Source of the DNA: Bacteroidota bacterium
GTDB taxonomy: Bacteria > Bacteroidota > Bacteroidia > SXHM01
Assembly: GCA_947478465.1 (NCBI GenBank)
Contig: CANJWH010000003.1
Coordinates: 1-64,000, forward strand
Direction of reading: 5' to 3'
Length of the DNA stretch: 64,000 nucleotides
A program made the translations under genes and the position numbers. Positions 7,658 to 15,939 of this stretch are shown here, in pieces; position 1 is the stretch's first letter; every line of letters starts with the position of its first letter. The notes beneath the pieces were generated by a model. That model did no database searches. It was not told where the DNA came from and saw nothing but the letters and a program-made list of their open reading frames with translations.

Positions 7658-8635
7658 ATGACCAGAAAAGAGAAAGCAATTGTCATTGGCGCATCAGGAC
7701 AAATAGGAACGGATTTGGTTGAAAAACTTCGTGAACTTTATGGTGTTGATAATGTGGTTGCCTCCGATATAAAAGGCGCTTCAGATACTGTGATGAATGA
7801 TGGGCCATTTGAAATTCTGGATGTTTTGGATGGAAATAAATTGGCTGAGGTAATTGAAAAACATAAAATCACTCAGGTTTATTTGTTGGCTGCTTTACTT
7901 TCTGCTACAGCTGAAGCAAAAATTAAATCTGCATGGAGACTTAATATGGATGGGCTTTTTAATGTGCTTGATTTAGCAAAAGAAAAAAAGATTCAGAAAA
8001 TTTTCTGGCCCAGTTCCATCGCTGTTTTTGGTCCCAGTACTCCAAAAGTAAAAACGCCACAAAATACAATTGCGGAACCCAGCACTGTTTATGGTATCAG
8101 CAAACTGGCAGGCGAAAGATGGTGTGAATATTATTACAAAAAGTTTGGCGTGGATGTGCGCAGCATTCGTTATCCCGGTTTGATTGGCTATAAATCCATG
8201 CCGGGTGGAGGAACTACAGATTATGCTGTTCAGATTTTTCATGATGCAATTTTAAAAGGCAAGTTTGAGTGTTTTCTTGGTAAACAAACTACACTTCCAA
8301 TGATGTATATGCCTGATGCGATTAAAGCGACAATAGATTTGATGCATGCGCCATCAGAAAAACTATCGGCCCGATATGGATATAACATTACAGGAATGAG
8401 TTTTTCACCTAAAGAAATTGCGGCTGAAGTAAAAAAACATTTTCCCGACTTTGAAATTACCTACAAACCTGACCATCGCCAGCAGATTGCAGACAGTTGG
8501 CCGCACTCAATAGATGATACATTTGCAAAAATGGAGTGGGGCTGGAAAGCTGATTATGATTTGGAAAAAATGACAAACGATATGTTTAAACATCTTATAC
8601 CGATGCTTAAAAATTCTGAATTACAAAAACGGTAA
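7658..8635 (+). CDS. SDR-family L-threonine 3-dehydrogenase (NAD-dependent epimerase-like)
   Basis: I place the start at the ATG at 7658 (325 residues); the longer ORF overlaps the divergent Rid gene. The Rossmann motif VIGASGQIGTDLVEKL opens the protein, and the SDR catalytic pair is in VYGISKLAGE (YxxxK). The sequence RYPGLIGYKSMPGGGTTDYAVQIFHDA and the MMYMPDAIKATIDLM block match the UDP-galactose-epimerase-like threonine dehydrogenases described from Flavobacterium and Cupriavidus, which oxidise L-threonine to 2-amino-3-ketobutyrate with NAD+. The enzyme is cytoplasmic. The next gene, a GH1 glucosidase, begins only 5 bases after the stop, so the two are probably cotranscribed although their functions are unrelated. 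Confidence 0.85.
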   Translation: MTRKEKAIVIGASGQIGTDLVEKLRELYGVDNVVASDIKGASDTVMNDGPFEILDVLDGNKLAEVIEKHKITQVYLLAALLSATAEAKIKSAWRLNMDGLFNVLDLAKEKKIQKIFWPSSIAVFGPSTPKVKTPQNTIAEPSTVYGISKLAGERWCEYYYKKFGVDVRSIRYPGLIGYKSMPGGGTTDYAVQIFHDAILKGKFECFLGKQTTLPMMYMPDAIKATIDLMHAPSEKLSARYGYNITGMSFSPKEIAAEVKKHFPDFEITYKPDHRQQIADSWPHSIDDTFAKMEWGWKADYDLEKMTNDMFKHLIPMLKNSELQKR

Positions 8636-8640
8636 GGACC

Positions 8641-10071
8641 ATGAATAGAAGAGAACTTTTAAAGGCGCTTGGAGCAACTACAGCAGGTGTTGCGTTGTTG
8701 CCAAAATTAAATGCAATGGGATATTTTGCTCCTGCAGAATTATCAAAATCTGCTTTTGGTGATGATTTTTTATGGGGAGTTGCTACTGCTGCATACCAAA
8801 TTGAAGGAGCGCACGATGCTGATGGAAAAGGACCTTCGGTGTGGGATACTTTTTCACACGGAAAGAAAAATATAAAGACAGGCGAGAATGGTGATGTAAG
8901 TTGCGATTTTTATCACAGCTACGCCCAGGATATTGATTTTATTCGACAGATGAATATGCAGGTATTTCGTTTTTCTACTGCATGGTCGCGAATTTTACCT
9001 CAAGGCATCGGAACTGTAAATCAAAAAGGCTTGGACTTTTATAACCGGGTTATTGACACTTGTTTAGAAAAAGGAATTCAACCATGGCTTACAACCTATC
9101 ACTGGGATATTCCGCAAGCTTTGCAGGATAAAGGTGGATGGACAAACCGTGATGTACTCAGTTGGTATAATGAATATGTTGAAGTTATAACTAAAGCATA
9201 TGGTGACCGGGTGAAGAATTGGATGGTGATGAATGAGCCACTTGCATTTACCGCTATTGGTTATTTATTAGGTATTCATGCTCCCGGGAAAACAGGTTTT
9301 AAAAATTTTATTCCAGCTGCACATCATACAACACTTTGTCAGGCCGAAGGAGGAAGAATAATAAGGCGCAATGTCAAAGATGCTAATGTGGGAACTACAT
9401 TTTCCTGCTCATCTATTGAACCTTTTAAAGGCAAAGAAGTCCACGCAAAAACAGTGGAGCGTTGGGATGCAATGGTCAACCGTCTTTTTATAGAACCTGC
9501 TTTAGGAATGGGGTATCCAATGGAGTCGTTGCCTGCAATAAAAAAGGTAGAAAAATATATGCAACCCGGTGATGAAGAAAAAATGAAATTTGATTTTGAT
9601 TTTATCGGTGTTCAGAATTATACGCGTGAAATAGCACGAGCAAATTTTATTATTCCTTATATGAAAGGTTTGCAGGTTCCCGCAAAAAGAAGGCATGTTG
9701 AGACTACTGAAATGGGCTGGGAAGTTTACCCTGAAGGAATTTATAAAGTGCTGAAAAAATTTGCTGCCTATCCTAACGTGAAGAAATTATACGTTACAGA
9801 GAATGGTTGCGCGTTTCCTGATGTGGTTGAAAACGGAAGAGTTCACGATGCAAAACGCGTTCAGTTTTTTAAAGATTATTTAGCTCAGGTTCTTCGTGCT
9901 AAAAATGAAGGAGTAAATGTGCAAGGTTATTTTGTATGGACCTTAATGGATAATTTTGAATGGGCTGAAGGTTATAAAACCCGTTTCGGATTAGTTCATG
10001 TTGATTTTAAAACACAACAGCGGATAATGAAAGACTCAGCTTTGTGGTTTAAAGAATTTTTAGCTGATTAA
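8641..10071 (+). CDS. glycoside hydrolase family 1 beta-glucosidase with Tat signal
   Basis: 476 residues. The N-terminus MNRRELLKALGATTAGVALL is a twin-arginine signal (RRELLK then a mild hydrophobic core), so the enzyme is predicted to be exported folded. The catalytic domain starts near residue 40 (FLWGVATAAYQIEGAH). Acid/base Glu199 lies in VMNEPLAF and nucleophile Glu387 in YVTENGCAF; the WTLMDNFEWAEGY motif of the aglycone region is present. GH1 enzymes cleave beta-linked glucosides or galactosides. A Tat signal is unusual for GH1, which is mostly cytoplasmic. The stop codon overlaps the stop of the convergent lipoprotein gene (shared TTAA). Substrate cannot be assigned. Confidence 0.93.
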   Translation: MNRRELLKALGATTAGVALLPKLNAMGYFAPAELSKSAFGDDFLWGVATAAYQIEGAHDADGKGPSVWDTFSHGKKNIKTGENGDVSCDFYHSYAQDIDFIRQMNMQVFRFSTAWSRILPQGIGTVNQKGLDFYNRVIDTCLEKGIQPWLTTYHWDIPQALQDKGGWTNRDVLSWYNEYVEVITKAYGDRVKNWMVMNEPLAFTAIGYLLGIHAPGKTGFKNFIPAAHHTTLCQAEGGRIIRRNVKDANVGTTFSCSSIEPFKGKEVHAKTVERWDAMVNRLFIEPALGMGYPMESLPAIKKVEKYMQPGDEEKMKFDFDFIGVQNYTREIARANFIIPYMKGLQVPAKRRHVETTEMGWEVYPEGIYKVLKKFAAYPNVKKLYVTENGCAFPDVVENGRVHDAKRVQFFKDYLAQVLRAKNEGVNVQGYFVWTLMDNFEWAEGYKTRFGLVHVDFKTQQRIMKDSALWFKEFLAD

Positions 10072-10505
10072 TTTTTGCGTAAGGGGAAAAGCATTTCAAA
10101 AAGCTCCACTCTTGGCTTTCCATCAACTTTGTAGGCTGAGCCTATAGTTTTGCCTAATTCAGTTTCACGATAATTAAGAAAATCCTTTTCTGAAGCCCAA
10201 AGGTAAATTCCGCTGTATTCGCCTGTAGCTTTTTCCTGCATATAATACTTCTGTACCAATCCCGGAACTTCCAGAAACTGAAGTTTGCGCTCGTTAATAG
10301 TTTTTATCACTTCCGAATCGTGAAGTGTACTTTTAAATTTTACAATCTGCACAAATGTTATTTCCTGCTTTGAATTATTTTTTTGCAATGAATCAATTGT
10401 CGTTTTCAAAGCTTCATTTTCTGCTCTCAGTACATCATATTCTTTTTGGTTTTGAACATTTGAGCAGGCTGTAAGAATAAACAGAAAGGGAATTAAAGCC
10501 TTCAT
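10068..10505 (-). CDS. lipoprotein with short coiled coil and YdhR-like domain
   Basis: 145 residues. The signal MKALIPFLFILTAC ends in a lipobox (LTAC|S), so the mature protein is lipid-anchored. A short coiled coil (YDVLRAENEALKTTIDSLQK) follows, then from about residue 50 a compact domain (EITFVQIVKFKSTL...VPGLVQKYYMQEKATGEYSGIYLWASEKDF) resembling the YdhR/antibiotic-biosynthesis-monooxygenase-like ferredoxin fold. YdhR-like proteins are usually cytoplasmic, so the membrane-anchored form is odd. No cofactor motif is visible, and function is unknown. The gene converges on the GH1 gene and lies 7 bases downstream of the thioesterase gene on the same strand. Confidence 0.7.
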   Translation of the reverse strand: MKALIPFLFILTACSNVQNQKEYDVLRAENEALKTTIDSLQKNNSKQEITFVQIVKFKSTLHDSEVIKTINERKLQFLEVPGLVQKYYMQEKATGEYSGIYLWASEKDFLNYRETELGKTIGSAYKVDGKPRVELFEMLFPLRKN

Positions 10506-10512
10506 TCCAAAA

Positions 10513-11025
10513 TTATCTTGAGAACATTGCTTTTAACTCAGTAGCATCATCAGGTTTCATTTTTCCGGCAAGAATTAAACTTAATTGCCTTCTTCTTAAA
10601 GCACCTTCAAATCTTTCTTTTTCCAATTCTGTTTCAGGAACAATTTCAGGAACATTAATCGGACGCCCAACTTGATCAACAGCTACAAAGGTGTAAATAG
10701 CTTCGTTACATTTTTTCTTTTCACCAGTAACAGTACTTTCCACCCAAACATCAATAAATATCTCCATACTTGAAGAGAATGCGCGAGATATTTTTGATTC
10801 AAGCGTAACGATTTCTCCGAGTTTTATAGGTTGATTGAAATTTACATTGTTAACAGATGCAGTTACAACAACGCGACCGCAATGACGCTGAGCAGTTATT
10901 GCTGCAGCAATATCCATCCAATGTAGTAATTTACCTCCCATTAAGTTGCCAAGTGTATTGGTATCGTTTGGCAAAACCATTTCAGTTAGAACTGCTTTTG
11001 ATTCCTCAGGTGTTTTCTTTTTCAT
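10513..11025 (-). CDS. acyl-CoA thioesterase, hotdog fold (YciA/ACOT7-like)
   Basis: I start at the ATG at 11025 (170 residues). The track's TTG at 11034 lies within a -7 promoter box. A single hotdog domain is visible: LPNDTNTLGNLMGGKLLHWMDIAAAITAQRH with the catalytic Asp region, then VVTASVNNVNFNQPIKLGEIVTLESKI and the IFIDVWVESTVTGEKKKCNEAIYTFVAVD strand-helix segment. This is the YciA/brain acyl-CoA hydrolase group, which cleaves long- or medium-chain acyl-CoA to fatty acid and CoA in the cytoplasm. The C-terminal charged helix (ERFEGALRRRQL) is typical. Its mRNA may be nearly leaderless. Confidence 0.9.
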   Translation of the reverse strand: MKKKTPEESKAVLTEMVLPNDTNTLGNLMGGKLLHWMDIAAAITAQRHCGRVVVTASVNNVNFNQPIKLGEIVTLESKISRAFSSSMEIFIDVWVESTVTGEKKKCNEAIYTFVAVDQVGRPINVPEIVPETELEKERFEGALRRRQLSLILAGKMKPDDATELKAMFSR

Positions 11026-11031
11026 AGGGTA

Positions 11032-11039
11032 CAAAGATA
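11032..11039 (-). promoter_or_regulatory. -7 box TATCTTTG of the thioesterase gene
   Basis: An exact TAnnTTTG match on the minus strand, only 6 bases before the ATG at 11025. Transcription starting 5-7 bases downstream would begin essentially at the start codon. The -33 position would fall inside the neighbouring terminator. Confidence 0.55.
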
Positions 11040-11044
11040 ATCAG

Positions 11045-11092
11045 CAATAAATAAAAAACCCCGCGCTTTTGCGCAGGGTTTTTTATTTATTG
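11045..11092 (-). terminator. strong terminator of the T9SS cargo gene
   Basis: A 22-bp stem with one mismatch (core ACCCCGCGC / GCGCAGGGT) around a TTTT loop and flanked by A/T runs, 11 bases downstream of the stop of the 11104-12183 gene. It is nearly symmetric. Confidence 0.9.
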
Positions 11093-11103
11093 CTTAAAAG
11101 AAA

Positions 11104-12183
11104 TTATTTGGTAACAACCATTTTCTTAGTAAGTCTGTTTCCGTTAGCTTTCAAAGAGTAGTAGTATGTTCCTGCAGCAAGTTTTGTGTTCTCGATGCTG
11201 ATGCTGTGACGACCTGCAGCTTTTTCGCCTTCGTTAATCACAACAGCTTTTCTTCCCTGAACATCAAAAATTTCAAGTTCAACGCTGGTTGTATATTTTT
11301 CCAACTCGTATTGAATAACTGTGTTTCCGTTCATTGGGTTAGGGTTGTTTTGGCTTAATTTCATGCCATTGAAAAACTCAAGGCTTTCAACACCGATGAA
11401 GTTTTCATCAATTACAGCAAAAATCGCGATGTCATTATCAACATCACCACTTCCTGTTTGGCTGAAAGCAAAGTCTGTAACATACCAAGCACCTTGAAAT
11501 TTGTGGAATGCATAGTCAAGACCGTCAGCATCTCCAACTTGGTCGCAAAGTAATCCCGCAGTATCTTGAGCTGCGTTCAGGTTCGAGAAGTCAACAGAAA
11601 CAGCAAAGTCAGTTCCGTTAATGAAAACAGGAGTTGGGAAAGTAACAACGTTCCAGTTTCCGAAAGTAGTGTCAATATCATCAAAGAAATAATCTTGTGA
11701 TCCAAGCAATTGGTTTGGACCTGGTGAGTTAAGAGCATTACCTCCAGCGCCATCTGTGTTCTTAGCTTTGTTTGCTGCCATGTTGTAAACTTTTACAACT
11801 GCTTTTGAAGTAGCACTTCCTGATACTCCTGTTTTTCCTGTGAAAAGCATCAGAACTTCTTCAACACCTAAAGTTGCTTGGTTAACGTTCAAGAAACCTT
11901 GTGCACATTCATTTAATCCATCAGCATTGTTTCCGTATACCCAACCACCGCCTTGGTAGCCAAAAGCAACTACTTGTCCGCTTATGCCGGCAAAATTAGG
12001 AGCCCAGTTACCGCTATCAACCCATCCTGTTGTGTCAGTTGGTGTTGCAGATTGTGCAGGGTTGTTGTTTGGTGCAGGCATAACTCTTTTAATTACACCT
12101 TTGTTTTGTGTTTGCAATGTTCCCTGTGCAAATACTGTTGCACCTGAAATTAACATTGCTGCCATTAAGTAGATTTTTTTCAT
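11104..12183 (-). CDS. secreted protein with T9SS type A C-terminal sorting domain
   Basis: 359 residues. A Sec signal peptide ends at VFAQ. The middle (about 55-270) is a beta-rich domain with many Gly, Asn and Asp residues (GWVYGNNADGLNECAQGFLNV, QDYFFDDIDTTFGNWNVVTFP) that I cannot assign. The last 80 residues form a T9SS type A sorting domain: the NPNPMNG motif, LEIFDVQGRKAVV and the final GTYYYSLKANGNRLTKKMVVTK. Such domains direct export across the outer membrane and are then removed, with the cargo anchored or released. A strong -33/-7 promoter and a strong terminator suggest an abundant, monocistronic product. No T9SS machinery is encoded nearby. Confidence 0.88.
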   Translation of the reverse strand: MKKIYLMAAMLISGATVFAQGTLQTQNKGVIKRVMPAPNNNPAQSATPTDTTGWVDSGNWAPNFAGISGQVVAFGYQGGGWVYGNNADGLNECAQGFLNVNQATLGVEEVLMLFTGKTGVSGSATSKAVVKVYNMAANKAKNTDGAGGNALNSPGPNQLLGSQDYFFDDIDTTFGNWNVVTFPTPVFINGTDFAVSVDFSNLNAAQDTAGLLCDQVGDADGLDYAFHKFQGAWYVTDFAFSQTGSGDVDNDIAIFAVIDENFIGVESLEFFNGMKLSQNNPNPMNGNTVIQYELEKYTTSVELEIFDVQGRKAVVINEGEKAAGRHSISIENTKLAAGTYYYSLKANGNRLTKKMVVTK

Positions 12184-12229
12184 TTTTTTTATTTGATTGA
12201 TTAATACTTGATTTTTTAAGTCAGGACGG

Positions 12230-12259
12230 CAAAAGTAAACCTTTTTTATTCAGAACAAA
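12230..12259 (-). promoter_or_regulatory. full Bacteroidota promoter (TTTG-N18-TACTTTTG) of the T9SS cargo gene
   Basis: On the minus strand a -33 TTTG (12259-12256) is followed after 18 bases by TACTTTTG (12237-12230), matching the -33/-7 consensus of this phylum. The ATG at 12183 is 46 bases further on. Confidence 0.75.
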
Positions 12260-12363
12260 ATCCTTAAAAGATAAAATTTTGTGTCATGATTTTGTCGGGC
12301 AATGCCACGAACAGATACACAGTTGAAAATCCTTAATATTGCAAACCTAAATAACAATAGAAA

Positions 12364-13332
12364 ATGCTACACCGCCCGCGCAGATTAAGAAAGAACGCAA
12401 TTATCAGAAATGCAGTTGCTGAAGTAAGATTGAGCAAAGAAATGTTCGTTTACCCCTATTTTGTTACAGGTGGAAAAAATATAGCCGAACCTATTAAAGC
12501 CATGCCGGGAGTTTCCCATTTTTCGGTTGACAGGCTTTTGAAAGATGTTGAAAAGGGTTTGAAGCTTGGAATTAATAAAATATTGCTTTTTGGAGTTGGC
12601 GAAGTGAAAACCAAAAATGCTTCGTCTTCTTTTGATAAAAATTCAATTGTAGCAAAGGCTGTTCGCGAACTGAAAAACAAATTCGGGGATGATTTATATG
12701 TTATTACCGATGTTTGTGTTTGTGCCTATACTACGCATGGGCATTGCGGAATTCTGGAACACGAGTACGTGCAGAATGATAAAAGCGTTGATGTATTGGC
12801 AAAAATGGCTTTGACTCATGCACAGGCAGGAGCAGATATGGTTGCGCCCTCTGACATGATGGATGGTCGCGTATTTGCTATTCGCCAAACATTGGACAAG
12901 AATGGTTTTGAGAATACCGCCATCATGTCCTACTCAACAAAATTTGCTTCAGCATATTACGGCCCATTCCGTGAGGCAGCGGATTCCTCACCTTCACATG
13001 GCGACAGAAAATCGTATCAAATGGATTTCCGGAATGGAAGAGAAGCGCTGCAGGAATCATTGATTGACGAAAACGAAGGTGCAGATATTCTGATGGTAAA
13101 ACCCGCGCTTGCTTATCTGGATGTTATTCATCAACTAAGAAATAATACTCTTTTGCCAATTGCCTGCTACAATGTTTCGGGCGAATACAGCATGGTGAAA
13201 GCAGCAGCTAAACAAGGCCTGGTTGACGAACAAAAAATTGTGATGGAAAACATGTATGCCTTTGCCCGTGCCGGTGCCGGTATAATTATCACCTACCACG
13301 CCAAAGATATTTTAGAAAAAGGCTGGCTTTAG
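12364..13332 (+). CDS. hemB: porphobilinogen synthase (delta-aminolevulinic acid dehydratase)
   Basis: 322 residues, full length. It condenses two 5-aminolevulinate molecules to porphobilinogen, the second common step of tetrapyrrole synthesis. The metal-binding cysteines are in DVCVCAYTTHGHCG (C118, C120, C128), marking the zinc-type active site. The two Schiff-base lysines are in STKFASAYYGPFR (K193) and MVKPALAYLDVI (K246). The sequence PSDMMDGRV is also diagnostic. It is a single plus-strand gene whose stop directly abuts the stop of the convergent DUF502 gene. hemW lies 2.5 kb away on the other strand, but the two are not in one operon. Confidence 0.97.
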   Translation: MLHRPRRLRKNAIIRNAVAEVRLSKEMFVYPYFVTGGKNIAEPIKAMPGVSHFSVDRLLKDVEKGLKLGINKILLFGVGEVKTKNASSSFDKNSIVAKAVRELKNKFGDDLYVITDVCVCAYTTHGHCGILEHEYVQNDKSVDVLAKMALTHAQAGADMVAPSDMMDGRVFAIRQTLDKNGFENTAIMSYSTKFASAYYGPFREAADSSPSHGDRKSYQMDFRNGREALQESLIDENEGADILMVKPALAYLDVIHQLRNNTLLPIACYNVSGEYSMVKAAAKQGLVDEQKIVMENMYAFARAGAGIIITYHAKDILEKGWL

Positions 13333-13899
13333 TTATTTATCTACCTCGGTTACTCCACCGGAAACAATAAACTTCATAATTTCTGAAGAAGGAGCCTCAA
13401 GTTCACGAACATTTTTTTCCGGAACGATAAAGAGGTTTCCTGAAAAAGCATAGGAATGTGGAAAATATACGGCTACAAATCCTGATTGAATATTCAATTC
13501 CGTTAAATCCTTTTGAGTAATAAATCCTAATTTATAAACCTCGGAAAGTTCGTTCATTTTTACCATAACCGGTTTGCCGAATCGCTGCTTCTCTCCAACA
13601 AATGCTGAAATCAAATCTTTAACTGAGCCGTAAATTAGTTTTACAAGCGGAACTTTTTCAACCTGTTCGTCAACAAATGATAAAACAGTTGTGGAAATAA
13701 AGCGCGAGCCAATATAGCCTGCAACTGTAATGGCAACAAGCAAAATCAATATTCCAAGTCCTGGAATTTTTTCAGGAATAACATCATCAAAAAAACCATC
13801 AAAAAAACGGAATACTGAAATTACCACATAGATGGTAACTGCAATAGGCACAACATAAAGTAAGCCCTGAAAGAAGTAACGTAATAATCGTTTTGCCAT
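13333..13899 (-). CDS. DUF502 family membrane protein
   Basis: 188 residues. Two transmembrane helices (about 10-30 and 47-68) are followed by a soluble region: FISTTVLSFVDEQVEKVPLVKLIYGSVKDL, then GKPVMVKMNELSEVYKLGFITQ and VAVYFPHSYAFSGNLFIVPEKNVREL. This is the DUF502 pattern, found in many bacteria and in plant proteins named LIKE-COV; the molecular role in bacteria is unknown. It is the last gene of a minus-strand run (Lrp, YjbR, DUF502) with 1-base spacing to YjbR. The stop meets the hemB stop head to head. Confidence 0.9.
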   Translation of the reverse strand: MAKRLLRYFFQGLLYVVPIAVTIYVVISVFRFFDGFFDDVIPEKIPGLGILILLVAITVAGYIGSRFISTTVLSFVDEQVEKVPLVKLIYGSVKDLISAFVGEKQRFGKPVMVKMNELSEVYKLGFITQKDLTELNIQSGFVAVYFPHSYAFSGNLFIVPEKNVRELEAPSSEIMKFIVSGGVTEVDK

Positions 13900-13900
13900 T

Positions 13901-14254
13901 TTATAAATTTTTTAAGTGTTGTTGTTGAGCTTTTGTCAGACTTTTTACAACTAAGTGGTAAGACTGATCTACCCACTCTTTTGTATCTAAATCAGAAACA
14001 GATCCATCAAAGTAAATAGTATTCCAGTGCTTTTTGTTCATGTGATAACCCGGTTTAACCCCTGAATATTTTTCACGCAGTTCAATTGCTTTTTCGGGTT
14101 CGCATTTGAGGTTGATAGTGAACTCTCCTTCGGTGCTGGTTAGTGCAAATATTTTACCCATAACTTTAAAAACCAAAACTGTTTCGTCAAAAGGAAAGCT
14201 TTCATCTACACCTTTCTTCTTTAAACAATATTCGCGCAGCTCTTCAATATTCAT
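13901..14254 (-). CDS. MmcQ/YjbR family protein
   Basis: 117 residues. The N-terminal helix MNIEELREYCLKKKGVDESFPFDETVLVFKVMGKIFAL and the C-terminal GYHMNKKHWNTIYFDGSVSDLDTKEWVDQSYHLVVKSL match the MmcQ/YjbR family, a small 'CyaY-like' alpha/beta fold. Members are often labelled DNA-binding but the function is not established. The start codon shares one base with the stop of the Lrp gene upstream, so the two are translationally coupled. Confidence 0.88.
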   Translation of the reverse strand: MNIEELREYCLKKKGVDESFPFDETVLVFKVMGKIFALTSTEGEFTINLKCEPEKAIELREKYSGVKPGYHMNKKHWNTIYFDGSVSDLDTKEWVDQSYHLVVKSLTKAQQQHLKNL

Positions 14255-14727
14255 TACTCGTAATTAAGTGGAAGCACAGATGATTTTTTTACTTCACTCA
14301 GAATAACATTTGTTTGCATTTGCCCGATATCGGGTATTTTGCTGAGTTTTTCACCTATCAGTTTTTCAAAAGATGGAATATCTTTTACAACTACTTTCAG
14401 CAAGTAATCGTAGTTGCCCGTTACCTGATAACATTCTACAATCTCAGCAATTTTATCAATGTGTTTTTTGAAATTTGAAATGGCATTGTCCTTCTGCCTC
14501 ACCAGCGAAACCTGAATCATGGCTTTAATACCTAGGTCAACAAATTTTTCTTCTACAACAGCGTGATAGCTTTTTATAACCCCAGAGTTTTCTAATTTCT
14601 TTACCCTTTCCAGAGTTGGTGCAGGAGAAAGCCCTATTTCTGTTGAGAGTTGCACATTCGTTTTGCGTCCATTTTCCTGCAAAAGTTTTAAAATCATTAA
14701 ATCAATTTTGTCTAAGTTTACTTCCAT
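14254..14727 (-). CDS. Lrp/AsnC family transcriptional regulator
   Basis: 157 residues. An N-terminal winged helix-turn-helix (about 5-60: DLMILKLLQENGRKTNVQLSTEIGLSPAPTLERVKKLENSGVI) is followed by a C-terminal RAM/AsnC effector domain (about 70-150: IKAMIQVSLV...VVECYQVTGNYDYLLKVVVKDIPSFEKLI). The YQVTGNYDYLL segment forms the amino-acid-binding interface in the family. It is probably a regulator of amino-acid metabolism; the ligand is unknown. It heads the Lrp-YjbR-DUF502 run. An 83-base AT-rich gap separates it from hemW. Confidence 0.93.
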   Translation of the reverse strand: MEVNLDKIDLMILKLLQENGRKTNVQLSTEIGLSPAPTLERVKKLENSGVIKSYHAVVEEKFVDLGIKAMIQVSLVRQKDNAISNFKKHIDKIAEIVECYQVTGNYDYLLKVVVKDIPSFEKLIGEKLSKIPDIGQMQTNVILSEVKKSSVLPLNYE

Positions 14728-14810
14728 ATAATTTTATTTATAGTTAAATTTCAAAATAATATTTTTAAAATCGTCATAAAACTAGTGAAATAAAGTATAA
14801 TATTCTGCAA

Positions 14811-15938
14811 TCATGCAAAAAAATCGGAACTTATTCTGTCGGCTATTAGTTTTCCTGAATTAGTGAGGATAAGATGGTTTCGTTTCAGAATAATTTTACT
14901 GCAATCAAGATAATTTTTGGCTTCAGTCAAAAGTTTGCTGAGGTAATCTTCGCCAAACTCTGTCGATACTTTTTCCAGACTGATACCGGTTGAAGTTCGC
15001 AAGCCCGTCATCATATACTCATTAAAATTTTGCTCAGTGGTTAGTATTTCTTTTTCGCTTGGAATTTTGTTTTCGGCAATGGATTTAATATATCTGAAAT
15101 TGTTGGAAACGTTCCATTGGCGTGAGTTTCCGTCAAATGAATGTGCCGAAGGACCAAGCCCTAAATACTTTACCCCTTTCCAGTAATTGCTGTTGTGTCG
15201 CGAATGAAAACCAGGTTTGCAAAAGTTTGAAATCTCGTATTGTTCGTATCCATTCTTTGTAGTTTCTTCCACCAGAATTAAAAACTGTTCAGCCGATTGT
15301 TCTTCATCAACTGGTTTTACTTTCCCTTTTTTAATGTGGCTTTCCAGTGGAGTTTTTTCTTCAACCGTAAGCGAGTAAGATGACAAATGAGGAACCCCGA
15401 AGTCAAAAACTTTCGCAAGATTTTTCTTCCAGTTTGTATTGCTTAAACCAGGCGTTCCGTAAATCAAATCAACAGTTAGGTTTTCAAATCCTGCCTGTTG
15501 ACTTTCCTTAATGCAGTTTTCAGCATTTTGTGCAGTATGCGCACGATTCATCAGTTTTAAATCCTCTTCAAAAAAACTTTGAATGCCAATACTCAAGCGG
15601 TTTATAGGTGATAGCTTCAATTCCTGCAACTTTGTTTTACTCAAATCGTCAGGGTTTGCTTCCAATGTAATTTCTGCATTTTTTGTAATGCTAAAATTTG
15701 CATAAAGTGATTTGAAAATTTTATCTAATTCATCTGTTGAAAGCAGGGAAGGAGTTCCTCCTCCAAAATAAATTGTTTCAATCAAAGTATTTTTTCCCAG
15801 ATAATTTTTTTGCAGCTCTATTTCGTGAATTAACGAAGAGATAAAAGCATCTTTACTTTTCAGCGAAGTTGAAAAATGAAAATCGCAATACGAACAGGTT
15901 TGCTTGCAATAAGGAATATGAATGTAAATACCAGCCAC
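14811..15938 (-). CDS. hemW: radical SAM heme chaperone HemW
   Basis: 375 residues, GTG start one base after the kinase stop codon. The opening GIYIHIPYCKQTCSYCDFHF has the radical SAM CxxxCxxC cluster; the HemW-type spacing and the absence of the HemN N-terminal extension favour HemW, a heme-transfer protein, over the oxygen-independent coproporphyrinogen oxidase HemN. TIYFGGGTPSLL, the SAM-binding EANPDD and IGIQSFFEEDLKLMNRAH follow. The HemW C-terminal domain includes NEYMMTGLRTSTGI. It is cotranscribed with the histidine kinase upstream. Confidence 0.93.
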   Translation of the reverse strand: MAGIYIHIPYCKQTCSYCDFHFSTSLKSKDAFISSLIHEIELQKNYLGKNTLIETIYFGGGTPSLLSTDELDKIFKSLYANFSITKNAEITLEANPDDLSKTKLQELKLSPINRLSIGIQSFFEEDLKLMNRAHTAQNAENCIKESQQAGFENLTVDLIYGTPGLSNTNWKKNLAKVFDFGVPHLSSYSLTVEEKTPLESHIKKGKVKPVDEEQSAEQFLILVEETTKNGYEQYEISNFCKPGFHSRHNSNYWKGVKYLGLGPSAHSFDGNSRQWNVSNNFRYIKSIAENKIPSEKEILTTEQNFNEYMMTGLRTSTGISLEKVSTEFGEDYLSKLLTEAKNYLDCSKIILKRNHLILTNSGKLIADRISSDFFA

Positions 15939-15939
15939 C

